Shown piece by piece: positions 35,899-43,812 of a stretch of DNA of 64,000 nt. The notes beneath the pieces were generated by a model. That model did no database searches, was not told the origin of the DNA, and worked only from the letters and a program-made list of their open reading frames with translations. The first letter of the stretch is position 1; each line of letters opens with the position of its first letter. The translations under genes and the position numbers were made by a program. Source of the stretch: Pseudarthrobacter sp. L1SW (GTDB lineage: Bacteria; Actinomycetota; Actinomycetes; Actinomycetales; Micrococcaceae); the NCBI RefSeq assembly GCF_020809045.1, contig NZ_CP078079.1, forward strand, positions 1,240,001-1,304,000, in the 5' to 3' direction.

Positions 35899-36525
35899 CT
35901 AGAGTTCAGACTGCAGTTCCGGGTCCTTTTTGAGGCCGGTCAGGCCGTTCCAGGCGAGGTTGACCAGGTGGGCGGCCACCGTGTGCTTGTCGGGCTGGCG
36001 GGAGTCCTGCCACCATTGGCCGGTCATGGCCACCATGCCAACGAGCATTTGGGCGTACATGGCGCCGTCCCGCGCGCTGAAGCCGCGGCGGTCGAACTCG
36101 TCGGAGAGGATGTGCTCCACCTTCGCGGTCACGTGCGAGAGCAGCGTGGAGAAGGCGCCTTCCGGCTGCGACGGCGGCGCGTCCCGCATCAGGATCCGGA
36201 AGCCTTCCGTGCGCTCCTCGATGTAGGTGAGCAGGGCCAGGGCGGCACGTTCCACCAGGACGCGCGGCTTCGCTTCCTCGGTAAGGGCAGCGTTGATCGA
36301 GTCCAGGAGGAGCCGGAACTCGTGGTCCACCACCTGGGTGTACAGGCCCTCCTTGGAGCCGAAGTGTTCGTAGATGACAGGTTTGGACACTCCGGCGCAG
36401 GCCGCAATTTCTTCGATGGTGGTGCCGTCGAGCCCCCGGACAGCGAAGAGGCCGCGTCCGACGTCGATCAGCTGGCTCCGCCGCTGAAGTCCGGTCATCC
36501 GTCTCCGCGGGGGGTTGTTGCTCAC
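35899..36525 (-). CDS. TetR family transcriptional regulator
   Basis: The 208-residue protein has an N-terminal TetR DNA-binding domain with TTIEEIAACAGVSKPVIYEHFGSKEGLY at about residues 34-61 and an all-helical ligand domain. The position near glmU and mfd matches Rv1019 of mycobacteria, a TetR repressor in the same neighbourhood. GTG 36525 was chosen because CATGAT lies exactly 6 bases upstream, fitting the leaderless pattern; an internal ATG ten codons later is also possible. The ligand is unknown. Confidence 0.9.
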   Translation of the reverse strand: MSNNPPRRRMTGLQRRSQLIDVGRGLFAVRGLDGTTIEEIAACAGVSKPVIYEHFGSKEGLYTQVVDHEFRLLLDSINAALTEEAKPRVLVERAALALLTYIEERTEGFRILMRDAPPSQPEGAFSTLLSHVTAKVEHILSDEFDRRGFSARDGAMYAQMLVGMVAMTGQWWQDSRQPDKHTVAAHLVNLAWNGLTGLKKDPELQSEL

Positions 36526-36531
36526 CGTTCC

Positions 36532-36537
36532 ATCATG
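36532..36537 (-). promoter_or_regulatory. Candidate -10 box of the TetR gene
   Basis: CATGAT on the minus strand ends 6 bases upstream of GTG 36525. It differs from TAnnnT at the first base. Confidence 0.35.
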
Positions 36538-36690
36538 CACTAAGCGTTCCCGGCGGAATTCGCGGCGCTCGGGCCGCACCGGGAAAGCGGAGGGGCGGGA
36601 CGGGAACGGGGGATGAACGGTCCGTGTCGCGCGGCGCCCCGAACCCGTGGCAAAATAACTACTTGTGCCCGGCCGCGCGCCAGGGCATGG

Positions 36691-36762
36691 TCCGCTCTGG
36701 TGTAATGGCAGCACCCCGGCCTTTGGAGCCGTGGAGTATAGGTTCGAATCCTATGGGCGGAA
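36691..36762 (+). tRNA. tRNA-Gln (anticodon TTG)
   Basis: A 72-base cloverleaf: acceptor TCCGCTC pairs with GGGCGGA, the anticodon loop CTTTGGA holds TTG at 36723-36725, and the T-arm is ATAGG-TTCGAAT-CCTAT. The discriminator base is A and CCA is not encoded. The outermost anticodon-stem pair is a C-T mismatch. It lies upstream of glmU on the same strand, as in other actinobacteria. Confidence 0.95.
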
Positions 36763-36784
36763 CTGCTGTGCGAGGAGCGTTCAG

Positions 36785-36790
36785 TAGGAT
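36785..36790 (+). promoter_or_regulatory. -10 box of glmU
   Basis: TAGGAT predicts a start near 36797 and a leader of about 68 bases before GTG 36865. Confidence 0.5.
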
Positions 36791-36864
36791 GACATACGGT
36801 GCCGCCCGCAAATCTGGCCGGATACCGTAAGCGCCAAGCGTAACCAAGCAAGGAGAGCCCGTAC

Positions 36865-38343
36865 GTGATCCCCGAGAATACCGGCCCGGCCGCAGTAATC
36901 GTCCTGGCGGCAGGCGCCGGTACGCGGATGAAGTCGCGTACCCCCAAGATCCTCCATGAGATCGGCGGCCGGTCCATGGTGGGCCACGCCTTGCTGGCCG
37001 CCCGCAGCGTCAACCCCAGGCAGCTGGCCATCGTGGTCCGCCACGAACGCGACCTGGTGGCACGCCACGTCGCCGAACTGGACCCTGCGGCCCTGATCGT
37101 GGACCAGGACGACATTCCCGGTACGGGCCGGGCAGTGGAAGTGGCCCTGCAGGCCCTGGACGCGGAAGAGGACCTTACGGGCACCGTGGTGGTCACCTAC
37201 GGCGACGTGCCCCTGCTCTCCGGCGAACTGCTCGCGGAACTGGTTGCCACGCACCAGCGCGAGGCCAACGCCGTGACTGTGCTGACCGCCGATCTTGACG
37301 ATGCCACCGGCTACGGCCGGATCCTTCGCGGTGAGGACGGCACCGTCACGGGCATCCGGGAGCACAAGGACGCTTCCGACGCCGAACGCCTGATCCGTGA
37401 GGTCAACTCCGGCATTTATGCCTTTGACGCCGCCGTACTCCGGGACGCACTCACCCACGTCACCACCGACAACTCGCAGGGCGAGAAATACCTCACTGAT
37501 GTGCTCGGACTCGCACGGAAGGCAGGCGGCCGCGTTGCCGCCGTCGTCACCGCGGACCGCTGGCAGGTGGAAGGCGCCAACGACCGCGTCCAGCTTTCCG
37601 CCCTCGGCGCAGAACTGAACCGCCGCACCGTTGAGGCCTGGATGCGCGCCGGCGTCACGGTAGTGGACCCCGCCACCACCTGGATCGACTCGTCCGTAAC
37701 CCTGGACGAGGACGTCCGGATCCTTCCCAACACCCAACTGCACGGCGACACCACCGTGGCGAGGGACGCCGTCGTCGGCCCCGACACCACCCTGACGGAT
37801 GTCGCCATCGGCGAGGGCGCAAAGGTCACCCGCACCCACGGATCCGGCGCCATCATCGGTGCGGGCGCCGCCGTCGGGCCCTTCACCTACCTGCGTCCGG
37901 GCACTGTCCTGGGGGATACCGGCAAGATCGGTGCCTTCTACGAAACCAAGAACGTGACCATTGGGCGCGGCTCCAAGCTGTCACACCTCGGATATGCCGG
38001 CGATGCCGAAATCGGCGAGGACACCAACATCGGCTGCGGCAACATCACGGCAAATTACGACGGCGAGAAGAAGCACCGAACGGTCATCGGCTCGGGTGTC
38101 CGGACAGGTTCCAACACGGTGTTCGTTGCCCCGGTCACCGTGGGGGACGGGGCCTACAGCGGCGCCGGCGCCGTGATCCGCAAGGACGTGCCGGCGGGAG
38201 CGCTCGCGGTGACCGTTGCCGTCCAGCGCAATGCCGAGGGATGGGTCGCGGCCAACCGCCCGGGGACCCGCTCCGCTGAACTGGCCCAGGCGGCCACCAC
38301 AGATTCCTCAAGTACCCCGGCACCTACAGAAGAGGGCAAGTAA
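36865..38343 (+). CDS. glmU: Bifunctional N-acetylglucosamine-1-phosphate uridyltransferase / glucosamine-1-phosphate acetyltransferase
   Basis: The 492-residue enzyme makes UDP-GlcNAc, the precursor for peptidoglycan and wall polymers. The N-terminal uridyltransferase has VLAAGAGTRMKSRTPK at residues 14-28 and a GYGRILR motif. The C-terminal half is a left-handed beta-helix with hexapeptide repeats and the acetyltransferase segment around KLSHLGYAGDAEIG and NYDGEKKHRT. A Ser/Pro/Thr-rich tail of about 25 residues follows. GTG start with AAGGAGAG upstream; prs begins 2 bases after its stop. Confidence 0.97.
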   Translation: MIPENTGPAAVIVLAAGAGTRMKSRTPKILHEIGGRSMVGHALLAARSVNPRQLAIVVRHERDLVARHVAELDPAALIVDQDDIPGTGRAVEVALQALDAEEDLTGTVVVTYGDVPLLSGELLAELVATHQREANAVTVLTADLDDATGYGRILRGEDGTVTGIREHKDASDAERLIREVNSGIYAFDAAVLRDALTHVTTDNSQGEKYLTDVLGLARKAGGRVAAVVTADRWQVEGANDRVQLSALGAELNRRTVEAWMRAGVTVVDPATTWIDSSVTLDEDVRILPNTQLHGDTTVARDAVVGPDTTLTDVAIGEGAKVTRTHGSGAIIGAGAAVGPFTYLRPGTVLGDTGKIGAFYETKNVTIGRGSKLSHLGYAGDAEIGEDTNIGCGNITANYDGEKKHRTVIGSGVRTGSNTVFVAPVTVGDGAYSGAGAVIRKDVPAGALAVTVAVQRNAEGWVAANRPGTRSAELAQAATTDSSSTPAPTEEGK

Positions 38344-38345
38344 CC

Positions 38346-39326
38346 ATGAGCGAAATTACGGCGCGCGGCGAGAAGAAACTGGTGCTCGCAACCGGCCGGG
38401 CCCACCCGGAGCTGGCCAAGGAGATCGCCAAGGAACTGGGTACGGACCTGTTGCCGGTGGACGCCTATGACTTCGCCAACGGTGAGATCTATGTACGTGC
38501 CGGTGAAAGCGTCCGCGGCACGGACGCCTTCGTCATCCAGGCCCATCCCGCGCCGCTGAACAATTGGCTGATGGAACAGCTGATCATGATTGATTCGCTG
38601 AAGCGTGCCTCCGCCAAGCGGATCACGGTGGTGTCGCCGTTCTACCCTTACGCCCGCCAGGACAAGAAGGGCCGGGGCCGGGAGCCCATCTCCGCCCGCC
38701 TTGTGGCTGACCTGTACAAGACCGCCGGCGCGGACCGCATCATGAGCGTGGACCTGCACACCTCGCAGATCCAGGGTTTCTTCGACGGCCCGGTGGACCA
38801 CCTCATGGCCATCCCGCTCCTCGCTGACTACATCCGCACCCGGGTTGCCGCCGAAAACGTCACCGTCGTTTCCCCGGACACCGGACGCGTCCGGGTCGCG
38901 GAGCAGTGGGCCGAGCGCCTGGGCGGGGCGCCGCTCGCCTTTGTGCACAAGAGCCGCGACCTGACCGTGCCGAACCAGGCTGTATCCAAGACCGTGGTGG
39001 GCCAGATCGAGGGGCGCACCTGCGTCCTGATCGACGACATGATCGACACCGGCGGGACCATTTCGGGCGCCGTGCAGGTGCTGAAAAACGCAGGGGCCAA
39101 GGATGTCATCATCGCCGCAACCCACGCCGTCTTCTCCGATCCCGCCGCCAAGCGCCTCTCCGAGTCCGGCGCCCGCGAAGTGGTAGTCACCAACACCCTG
39201 CCGCTCACCGCGTCCCAGCGGTTCCCCCAGCTGACGGTGCTTTCCATCGCCCCGCTGATCGCGCGCGCCGTGCGGGAAGTGTTCGACGACGGTTCAGTCA
39301 CCAGCCTTTTTGACGGCAACGCCTGA
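38346..39326 (+). CDS. prs: Ribose-phosphate pyrophosphokinase
   Basis: The 326-residue PRPP synthetase transfers pyrophosphate from ATP to ribose-5-phosphate, supplying purine, pyrimidine, His and Trp synthesis and decaprenyl-phosphoribose. The flexible loop PYARQDKKGRGREPIS, the metal-binding SVDLHTSQIQGFFD and the PRPP loop LIDDMIDTGGTISGA are present. It forms an operon with glmU and ends at a strong hairpin. Confidence 0.97.
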   Translation: MSEITARGEKKLVLATGRAHPELAKEIAKELGTDLLPVDAYDFANGEIYVRAGESVRGTDAFVIQAHPAPLNNWLMEQLIMIDSLKRASAKRITVVSPFYPYARQDKKGRGREPISARLVADLYKTAGADRIMSVDLHTSQIQGFFDGPVDHLMAIPLLADYIRTRVAAENVTVVSPDTGRVRVAEQWAERLGGAPLAFVHKSRDLTVPNQAVSKTVVGQIEGRTCVLIDDMIDTGGTISGAVQVLKNAGAKDVIIAATHAVFSDPAAKRLSESGAREVVVTNTLPLTASQRFPQLTVLSIAPLIARAVREVFDDGSVTSLFDGNA

Positions 39327-39341
39327 CACTCCGCTTGGCCG

Positions 39342-39376
39342 GCGCCGGGCCCGTTTTCAGGAAACGGGCCCGGCGC
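39342..39376 (+). terminator. Terminator after prs
   Basis: A perfect 15-bp stem (39342-39356 with 39362-39376, beginning GCGCCGGGCCCG) closes a 5-base loop. No T-run follows, but the stem is among the strongest in the window. Confidence 0.7.
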
Positions 39377-39379
39377 TGG

Positions 39380-39385
39380 TAAGCT
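39380..39385 (+). promoter_or_regulatory. Candidate -10 box of rplY
   Basis: TAAGCT right after the prs terminator would start transcription near 39392 and give a leader of about 180 bases. Confidence 0.4.
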
Positions 39386-39391
39386 GTTCAG

Positions 39392-39570
39392 CGATACCTT
39401 GGCGAGGGAGAGCACCGGTAACCGTATGGACGGGAACCCGTTGCAGGTCTCCGTTATCGACTGGGTCTGAATCTCCCTTCTAGGATGGGCCGGCTCCGGC
39501 CGCCCGGCGTTGAAGGTCGCAACAGACCTCCGCCCTTGCTGAACACCGTTTAGGATTCAAGGAGATTTCC
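39392..39570 (+). promoter_or_regulatory. Structured leader upstream of rplY
   Basis: AGGGAGA (39405-39411) can pair with TCTCCCT (39472-39478), enclosing the small hairpin ACGG-GAAC-CCGT (39430-39441). AGGTCT (39445-39450) can pair with AGACCT (39524-39529), which alternatively forms a local hairpin AGGTC-GCAACA-GACCT. Such mutually exclusive pairings resemble a regulatory leader. A second TAGGAT lies at 39551-39556 but is too close to the ribosome binding site GGAG for a leaderless start. No Rfam class is recognised by eye. Confidence 0.4.
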
Positions 39571-40188
39571 ATGTCTGAGCAGAAGCTCGCAGCAGAACTG
39601 CGCACCGAATTCGGCAAGGGCTACGCCCGCCGCGCCCGGATGGCCAACCTCATCCCCGCCGTCATCTACGGCCACGGCGCAGAGCCCGTCCACGTCACGC
39701 TTCCGGCCAAGGCCACCACGCTGGCAGTCCGCACCCCCAACGCCCTGCTGTCCCTGGACATCAACGGCGAAGGCCACCTGGCCCTGGTGAAGGACGTCCA
39801 GCGCGATCCCATCAAGCAGATCATCGAGCACATCGACCTCCTGACCGTCCGCAAGGGCGAGAAGGTCACCGTTGACGTTCCCGTACACGTAGCCGGCGAA
39901 ACCGCCCCGGGCACCGTGCACAACCTGGAGCTGACCGTGGTGTCCCTCGAGGCCGAGGCAACCCACCTGCCCGAGGCCGTTGAGGTCAGCATCGAAGGCC
40001 GTGGCGCCGGCGAGCACATCCACGCTTCGGACCTGGTGCTGCCCAAGGGCTCCGTCCTGCTGACCGACGCCGAGGCGCTCGTGGTGAACATCTCCGAGGC
40101 CATCGAAGCCCCCGAGGAAGAAGCCGGCGAAGCTGAAGGCGCTTCCGCGGCCGCTCCCGAAGCCACCGAGGAAGCCGCAGCCGAGTAA
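39571..40188 (+). CDS. rplY: 50S ribosomal protein L25/general stress protein Ctc
   Basis: The 205-residue Ctc-type L25 binds 5S rRNA through its N-terminal domain (ELRTEFGKGYARRAR, IPAVIYGHG) and has the TL5 C-terminal domain (VPVHVAGETAPG). The end is an Ala/Glu-rich tail. ATG with AAGGAG at good spacing. Placed between prs and pth, as in mycobacteria. Confidence 0.96.
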   Translation: MSEQKLAAELRTEFGKGYARRARMANLIPAVIYGHGAEPVHVTLPAKATTLAVRTPNALLSLDINGEGHLALVKDVQRDPIKQIIEHIDLLTVRKGEKVTVDVPVHVAGETAPGTVHNLELTVVSLEAEATHLPEAVEVSIEGRGAGEHIHASDLVLPKGSVLLTDAEALVVNISEAIEAPEEEAGEAEGASAAAPEATEEAAAE

Positions 40189-40202
40189 TCAGCCGCATTC
40201 CC

Positions 40203-40241
40203 TGCCAATGGCCGGACTCCCGCGGGGTCCGGCCATTGGCA
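40203..40241 (+). terminator. Terminator after rplY
   Basis: A perfect 15-bp stem (40203-40217 with 40227-40241, beginning TGCCAATGGCCGGAC) closes a 9-base loop, 15 bases after the rplY stop. No T-run follows. Confidence 0.65.
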
Positions 40242-40246
40242 TGTCC

Positions 40247-40275
40247 ACTGCCCGTTGCGTCTACTGCCCGTTGCG
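40247..40275. repeat. 13-bp direct repeat upstream of pth
   Basis: ACTGCCCGTTGCG occurs at 40247-40259 and 40263-40275, a 16-base period. The pair ends 26 bases before the pth -10 box, where an activator would bind. Confidence 0.5.
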
Positions 40276-40301
40276 GCGCCGAGCCCGGCGGGACACCCAC
40301 C

Positions 40302-40307
40302 TAGGAT
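40302..40307 (+). promoter_or_regulatory. -10 box of pth
   Basis: TAGGAT ends exactly 6 bases upstream of ATG 40314, predicting a leaderless mRNA. Confidence 0.6.
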
Positions 40308-40313
40308 TGACTC

Positions 40314-40907
40314 ATGACTGATAGCTGGCTGATTGTCGGCCTCGGAAACCCCGGAGCCCAGTACCAGGGCAACCGGCACAACGTCGGCCAGATGGTTCTT
40401 GACGAACTTGCCGGCCGGATGGGTGCCGGCTTCAAAAGCCACAAGGCCCGCGCCCAGGTCCTCGAAGGGCGCCTTGGCATCGGCGGACCGCGCCTCGTGC
40501 TGGCCAAGCCGATGAGCTACATGAACGTTTCCGGCGGCCCCGTAGCGGCCCTGGCAAACTTCTACGGCATCACCCCGGACCATGTGGTGGCGGTCCACGA
40601 CGAGATCGACATCCCCTTTAATACTGTCAAGCTCAAGATCGGCGGGGGAGAAGGCGGCCACAACGGGCTGCGGGACATCTCCAAGGCCCTGGCCACCAAG
40701 GACTACCTCCGCGTCAGGGTGGGGGTGGGGCGGCCGCCCGGACGCATGGATACCGCCGATTATGTCCTCCGCGACTTCGGCACTGCCGAGCTCAAGGAAC
40801 TGCCCTTCCTCCTCGATGATGCAGCTGACGCGGTGGAAGCGCTGGTGCGTGACGGCCTCACGGCGGCGCAGCAGAAGTTCCACCCCGCGAAGTCCGGGAG
40901 CCAGTAA
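40314..40907 (+). CDS. pth: Peptidyl-tRNA hydrolase
   Basis: The 197-residue enzyme frees tRNA from prematurely released peptidyl-tRNA. The catalytic His lies in GNRHNVG near residue 22; [26 protein letters not shown] and [13 protein letters not shown] are present. Normal length. It ends the glmU-prs-rplY-pth block; in mycobacteria mfd follows, but here about 10 kb with regulators and suf genes lies between. Confidence 0.96.
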   Translation: MTDSWLIVGLGNPGAQYQGNRHNVGQMVLDELAGRMGAGFKSHKARAQVLEGRLGIGGPRLVLAKPMSYMNVSGGPVAALANFYGITPDHVVAVHDEIDIPFNTVKLKIGGGEGGHNGLRDISKALATKDYLRVRVGVGRPPGRMDTADYVLRDFGTAELKELPFLLDDAADAVEALVRDGLTAAQQKFHPAKSGSQ

Positions 40908-41007
40908 CGCGTCACTCCAGTAACTCAATTACTCCATCAACTTGAAATCTCCGGTAACTTTGCAAACTTAAGGCCTTTGGCCCTGTCTCCTTGTCTCTGG
41001 GGCGGGG

Positions 41008-41013
41008 TAGTCT
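41008..41013 (+). promoter_or_regulatory. Candidate -10 box of the tandem regulator genes
   Basis: TAGTCT lies 7 bases upstream of ATG 41021, which opens a 10-codon reading frame, and 63 bases upstream of the first regulator gene. Confidence 0.45.
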
Positions 41014-41020
41014 TCTACCT

Positions 41021-41053
41021 ATGCGGGGGAGCGATGGGGCTACATCCCGCTAG
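41021..41053 (+). promoter_or_regulatory. Possible 10-residue leader peptide ORF
   Basis: ATG 41021 opens a frame of ten codons (MRGSDGATSR) ending at TAG 41051-41053. The stop falls inside the 12-bp inverted repeat that precedes the regulator gene. With a -10 box 7 bases upstream it could be translated leaderless. It may equally be chance. Confidence 0.3.
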
Positions 41054-41065
41054 AGCGGGATGTAG
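41040..41065. promoter_or_regulatory. 12-bp inverted repeat in front of the tandem regulator genes
   Basis: CTACATCCCGCT (41040-41051) and AGCGGGATGTAG (41054-41065) are perfect inverted arms around AG. The repeat lies downstream of the putative -10 box and ends right at the ribosome binding site AGGGGA of ATG 41077. It could be an operator for the regulator itself or an RNA hairpin near the ribosome binding site. Confidence 0.6.
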
Positions 41066-41076
41066 GGGAAAAGTTC

Positions 41077-43812
41077 ATGTCAATCGAGCCACTCAGCTGG
41101 GGACGTGGGTCAACACCTCACCACGTCGGGCTGAACACAGACACCTCCGAGAGGCGGGAGGGTAAGCTTTGGTCTGCCCCTGCCCGCGGCGCCAACCTTG
41201 AGACAGTCCGCACGGCCCTGACCAGCGCAGATTCCCTTGGGGTGGTGATCACCGGCGGCCGCGGCGTGGGAAAGTCCTCCCTGGCACGTGCCGCCGTGAT
41301 GGACCTCGGTCCCGACGTGTGGTCGCTGCAGCTCCGCAGCGGACCCGCGGGCTCCACCACGCCCTACGGCTGCCTTTCCTTCCTCCTGGCGAGACTTCCG
41401 CAGGCCTACATGGGCTCACCCACGGCCATCCTCCGGGGCATTACATCCCTGATCCGCAGTGATGCGGCCGGCCGGCCCTGCGTCATCACCTTGGATACCT
41501 CCGGCAGCATTGACGACATGAGCGCCGGAGTGCTGCTCAACGTGCTGCTGACGGGCACGGCAAAAATCATTGCTGTGGCCCCCAAGATCAGCGATCTTCC
41601 CGCCGATTTCCATTGGCTGCTCACGGACCACCGGCTGACCGAAGTCCGGCTGAGCAACCTCAATGAACTGCAGACCCGCCAGGTCCTGTTGTCCCTGCTG
41701 GGACACCGAGTCTCGGCATCCCTGGTCAGCACCTACCACCACATGGTGGGCGGCAACCCGTTGCTGCTGAAGGCGCTCGTCACCGAACAGCAGCTGTCCG
41801 GGAACCTGGTGCTCTCCGATTCGGTCTGGACACTGCGGGACAAAGTGGTGCTGGACGGCGCGGCCAGCCTTGACGACATCGTCCGGTCCAGGTGGTCCAG
41901 GGAAACGCCGGAAACCCGGGAAGTCATTGAAATGCTTTCCTGCGCCCGCAAGGTTGAGCTGTCCAGGCTGACGGCCATCTATCGGGCCGAAGTGGTGGCC
42001 GACATGGAAGACGGCGGCTTGCTGGAGATCGACCAGTCAGACCACCGCTGGGTTTCGTTGCGCGAAAAATACATCGGTGACGTGGTGCGCACATGGCTGA
42101 GCATTGCCCGCCGCAGGGAACTGCGGAGCATGCTCCTGGCGGGTTTGGAACCTGATCCTGCCGCCATGACCGTGGAGGAGCTGATGGCCTTCGCGGCGTG
42201 GACGCACGAATGCGAGGCGGACTTGAATCCCGCCCTGGCACTGGCGGCGGCTGAAGCGGCAGTCCAGCTGTTCGATCCGCGGTTTGCCCTGACGTACGCC
42301 GAAATGCTTCAGCGGACGGACCGGGAATGGACGGCCGGCCAGCGGCAGAAAGCCGCCGCATACCTGCAACTGGACATGCCGGTCCAGGCCATGGCCGCAC
42401 TTGACGACATCTCGCAACCGGAACTGGAAAGCCTTGGCGTCGAAGAATATGCGGACGTCATAGCCGCCAAGTCGCACGTGATGATGCGGCTCCCGGAGGC
42501 TGCAGGCAAGGTGCCGGACCTGCTCGGCGAAGCCAGGCAAAGGCTGGACAGGGCCCCCAACAGCGGTGCGTGGCCGGACCCTGCGGCCGCGGCGGCGAAC
42601 CGGGTGGCCCTGAGCGGGTTCGAATACCGCGCCTTCGTGGGCGATTACGCTGCCATCATCCCGGACCTTGAAAAGGCTGCGGACCCTGCGCTGAACCCGG
42701 ACACCGGCTACCGGATGAATTCGGCCATCCTGCTGATGACCGCACTCGCCATGACCGGACGCGAGATGGACGCCCTCAGCCTCATGCGCCAGCTCGGCGG
42801 CCAGATCAGCGATGCCTCCCATATTGTCGGCCTGCGGGAACGCTACACCAGGGAGGCCTACCTGGTGTTGCTGACGGCGGGTCAGTGGCGGCGTTGCATC
42901 GACCTCCTGGGTCCGCAGGCCACGGAGGAGCCGCACAGCCTTCCCTTCCGCAGCGCAGCAACCGAACTGGCAGCGGGCATCGCCTACGTCTATTCGGGCC
43001 GGGGCATGGCTGCCCTCGACCCCCTGATCTCCGCCGCTGCGCAGCTGGAGCTTCAGCCGGTCCAGGCGGCCCTCCGTTGCGCGTACGCGGCCACTGCACT
43101 GGCCCACGCCCAGACCGGAAACGCAGCCCAGGCGCGCAAGTACCTGGCCAAACTGCAAAGGACGCCGGGAAAGTCCAGCTTCATCACCGACAGCATCGTT
43201 GAGTTCTGCTCGCTCCTGGCGGGCCGCTGGCTGGGCGATCCGGACGCAGTAACCAGCCTCAAGCGGTGCGCCCGGCAGGACATGGACGCCGGGCGCTTTA
43301 CCCTGGCCGGAATCAACCTGCTCGCTGCCACCGTGAACGGCAGTGATGCCGACTTCCGCCTGCTCGAGGACCTTGCCGGCCACCGCCAGGGCCCGCTCGC
43401 GGAGGTTTCCCGGCTGATCGCTGTGGGAAGCAGGACGAAGGACGCCAGGACCCTCCTTTCAGGTGGCGAATTGGCCGCCACCCTCGAACTGGATGCCGTG
43501 GAGGCGCGGTGCATGGCCCTGGCCGTGGACTTTGCACGCCAGGACGGCGACTCACTCACCGCACGGACCGCACAGGCCCGGCTGGACATCCTCGCCGCCA
43601 CGGTCTCGAACCTGCCCATCGTGCCCAGCAGCGGAAGCCCGTTGCTGACCAGCAGGGAACGCCAGATTGCCCGGCTGGCCGGCCGGGGTGCCTCCAACCG
43701 CGACATCGCCCTGGAGATGGGCGTCTCGGTCCGTACCGTGGAAGGCCACCTTTACCAGGTCTTCACGAAACTCGGTGTAACTTCCAGGGGTGATCTGACT
43801 GGACTCGTCTAA
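41077..43812 (+). CDS. LuxR-type regulator with STAND-like ATPase domain (first of tandem pair)
   Basis: The 911-residue protein has an N-terminal P-loop ATPase domain, a long helical-repeat middle (about 330-830) and a C-terminal LuxR helix-turn-helix (SRERQIARLAGRGASNRDIA, then VRTVEGHLYQVFTKLG). Walker A GGRGVGKSS is at 60-68. The Walker B strand reads CVITLDTSGS: the acid after Asp140 is Thr, where the following paralogue has Asp-Asp. ATP may thus be bound but not hydrolysed. The GGNP motif of this ATPase class is kept. ATG start with AGGGGA 8 bases upstream. The target genes are unknown. Confidence 0.88.
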   Translation: MSIEPLSWGRGSTPHHVGLNTDTSERREGKLWSAPARGANLETVRTALTSADSLGVVITGGRGVGKSSLARAAVMDLGPDVWSLQLRSGPAGSTTPYGCLSFLLARLPQAYMGSPTAILRGITSLIRSDAAGRPCVITLDTSGSIDDMSAGVLLNVLLTGTAKIIAVAPKISDLPADFHWLLTDHRLTEVRLSNLNELQTRQVLLSLLGHRVSASLVSTYHHMVGGNPLLLKALVTEQQLSGNLVLSDSVWTLRDKVVLDGAASLDDIVRSRWSRETPETREVIEMLSCARKVELSRLTAIYRAEVVADMEDGGLLEIDQSDHRWVSLREKYIGDVVRTWLSIARRRELRSMLLAGLEPDPAAMTVEELMAFAAWTHECEADLNPALALAAAEAAVQLFDPRFALTYAEMLQRTDREWTAGQRQKAAAYLQLDMPVQAMAALDDISQPELESLGVEEYADVIAAKSHVMMRLPEAAGKVPDLLGEARQRLDRAPNSGAWPDPAAAAANRVALSGFEYRAFVGDYAAIIPDLEKAADPALNPDTGYRMNSAILLMTALAMTGREMDALSLMRQLGGQISDASHIVGLRERYTREAYLVLLTAGQWRRCIDLLGPQATEEPHSLPFRSAATELAAGIAYVYSGRGMAALDPLISAAAQLELQPVQAALRCAYAATALAHAQTGNAAQARKYLAKLQRTPGKSSFITDSIVEFCSLLAGRWLGDPDAVTSLKRCARQDMDAGRFTLAGINLLAATVNGSDADFRLLEDLAGHRQGPLAEVSRLIAVGSRTKDARTLLSGGELAATLELDAVEARCMALAVDFARQDGDSLTARTAQARLDILAATVSNLPIVPSSGSPLLTSRERQIARLAGRGASNRDIALEMGVSVRTVEGHLYQVFTKLGVTSRGDLTGLV

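Noticed and set aside
36691..36762. tRNA-Gln as an integration site of a mobile element
   Set aside because: Neither flank shows integrase, attachment repeats or foreign composition; both sides are core genes in an order shared with other actinobacteria.
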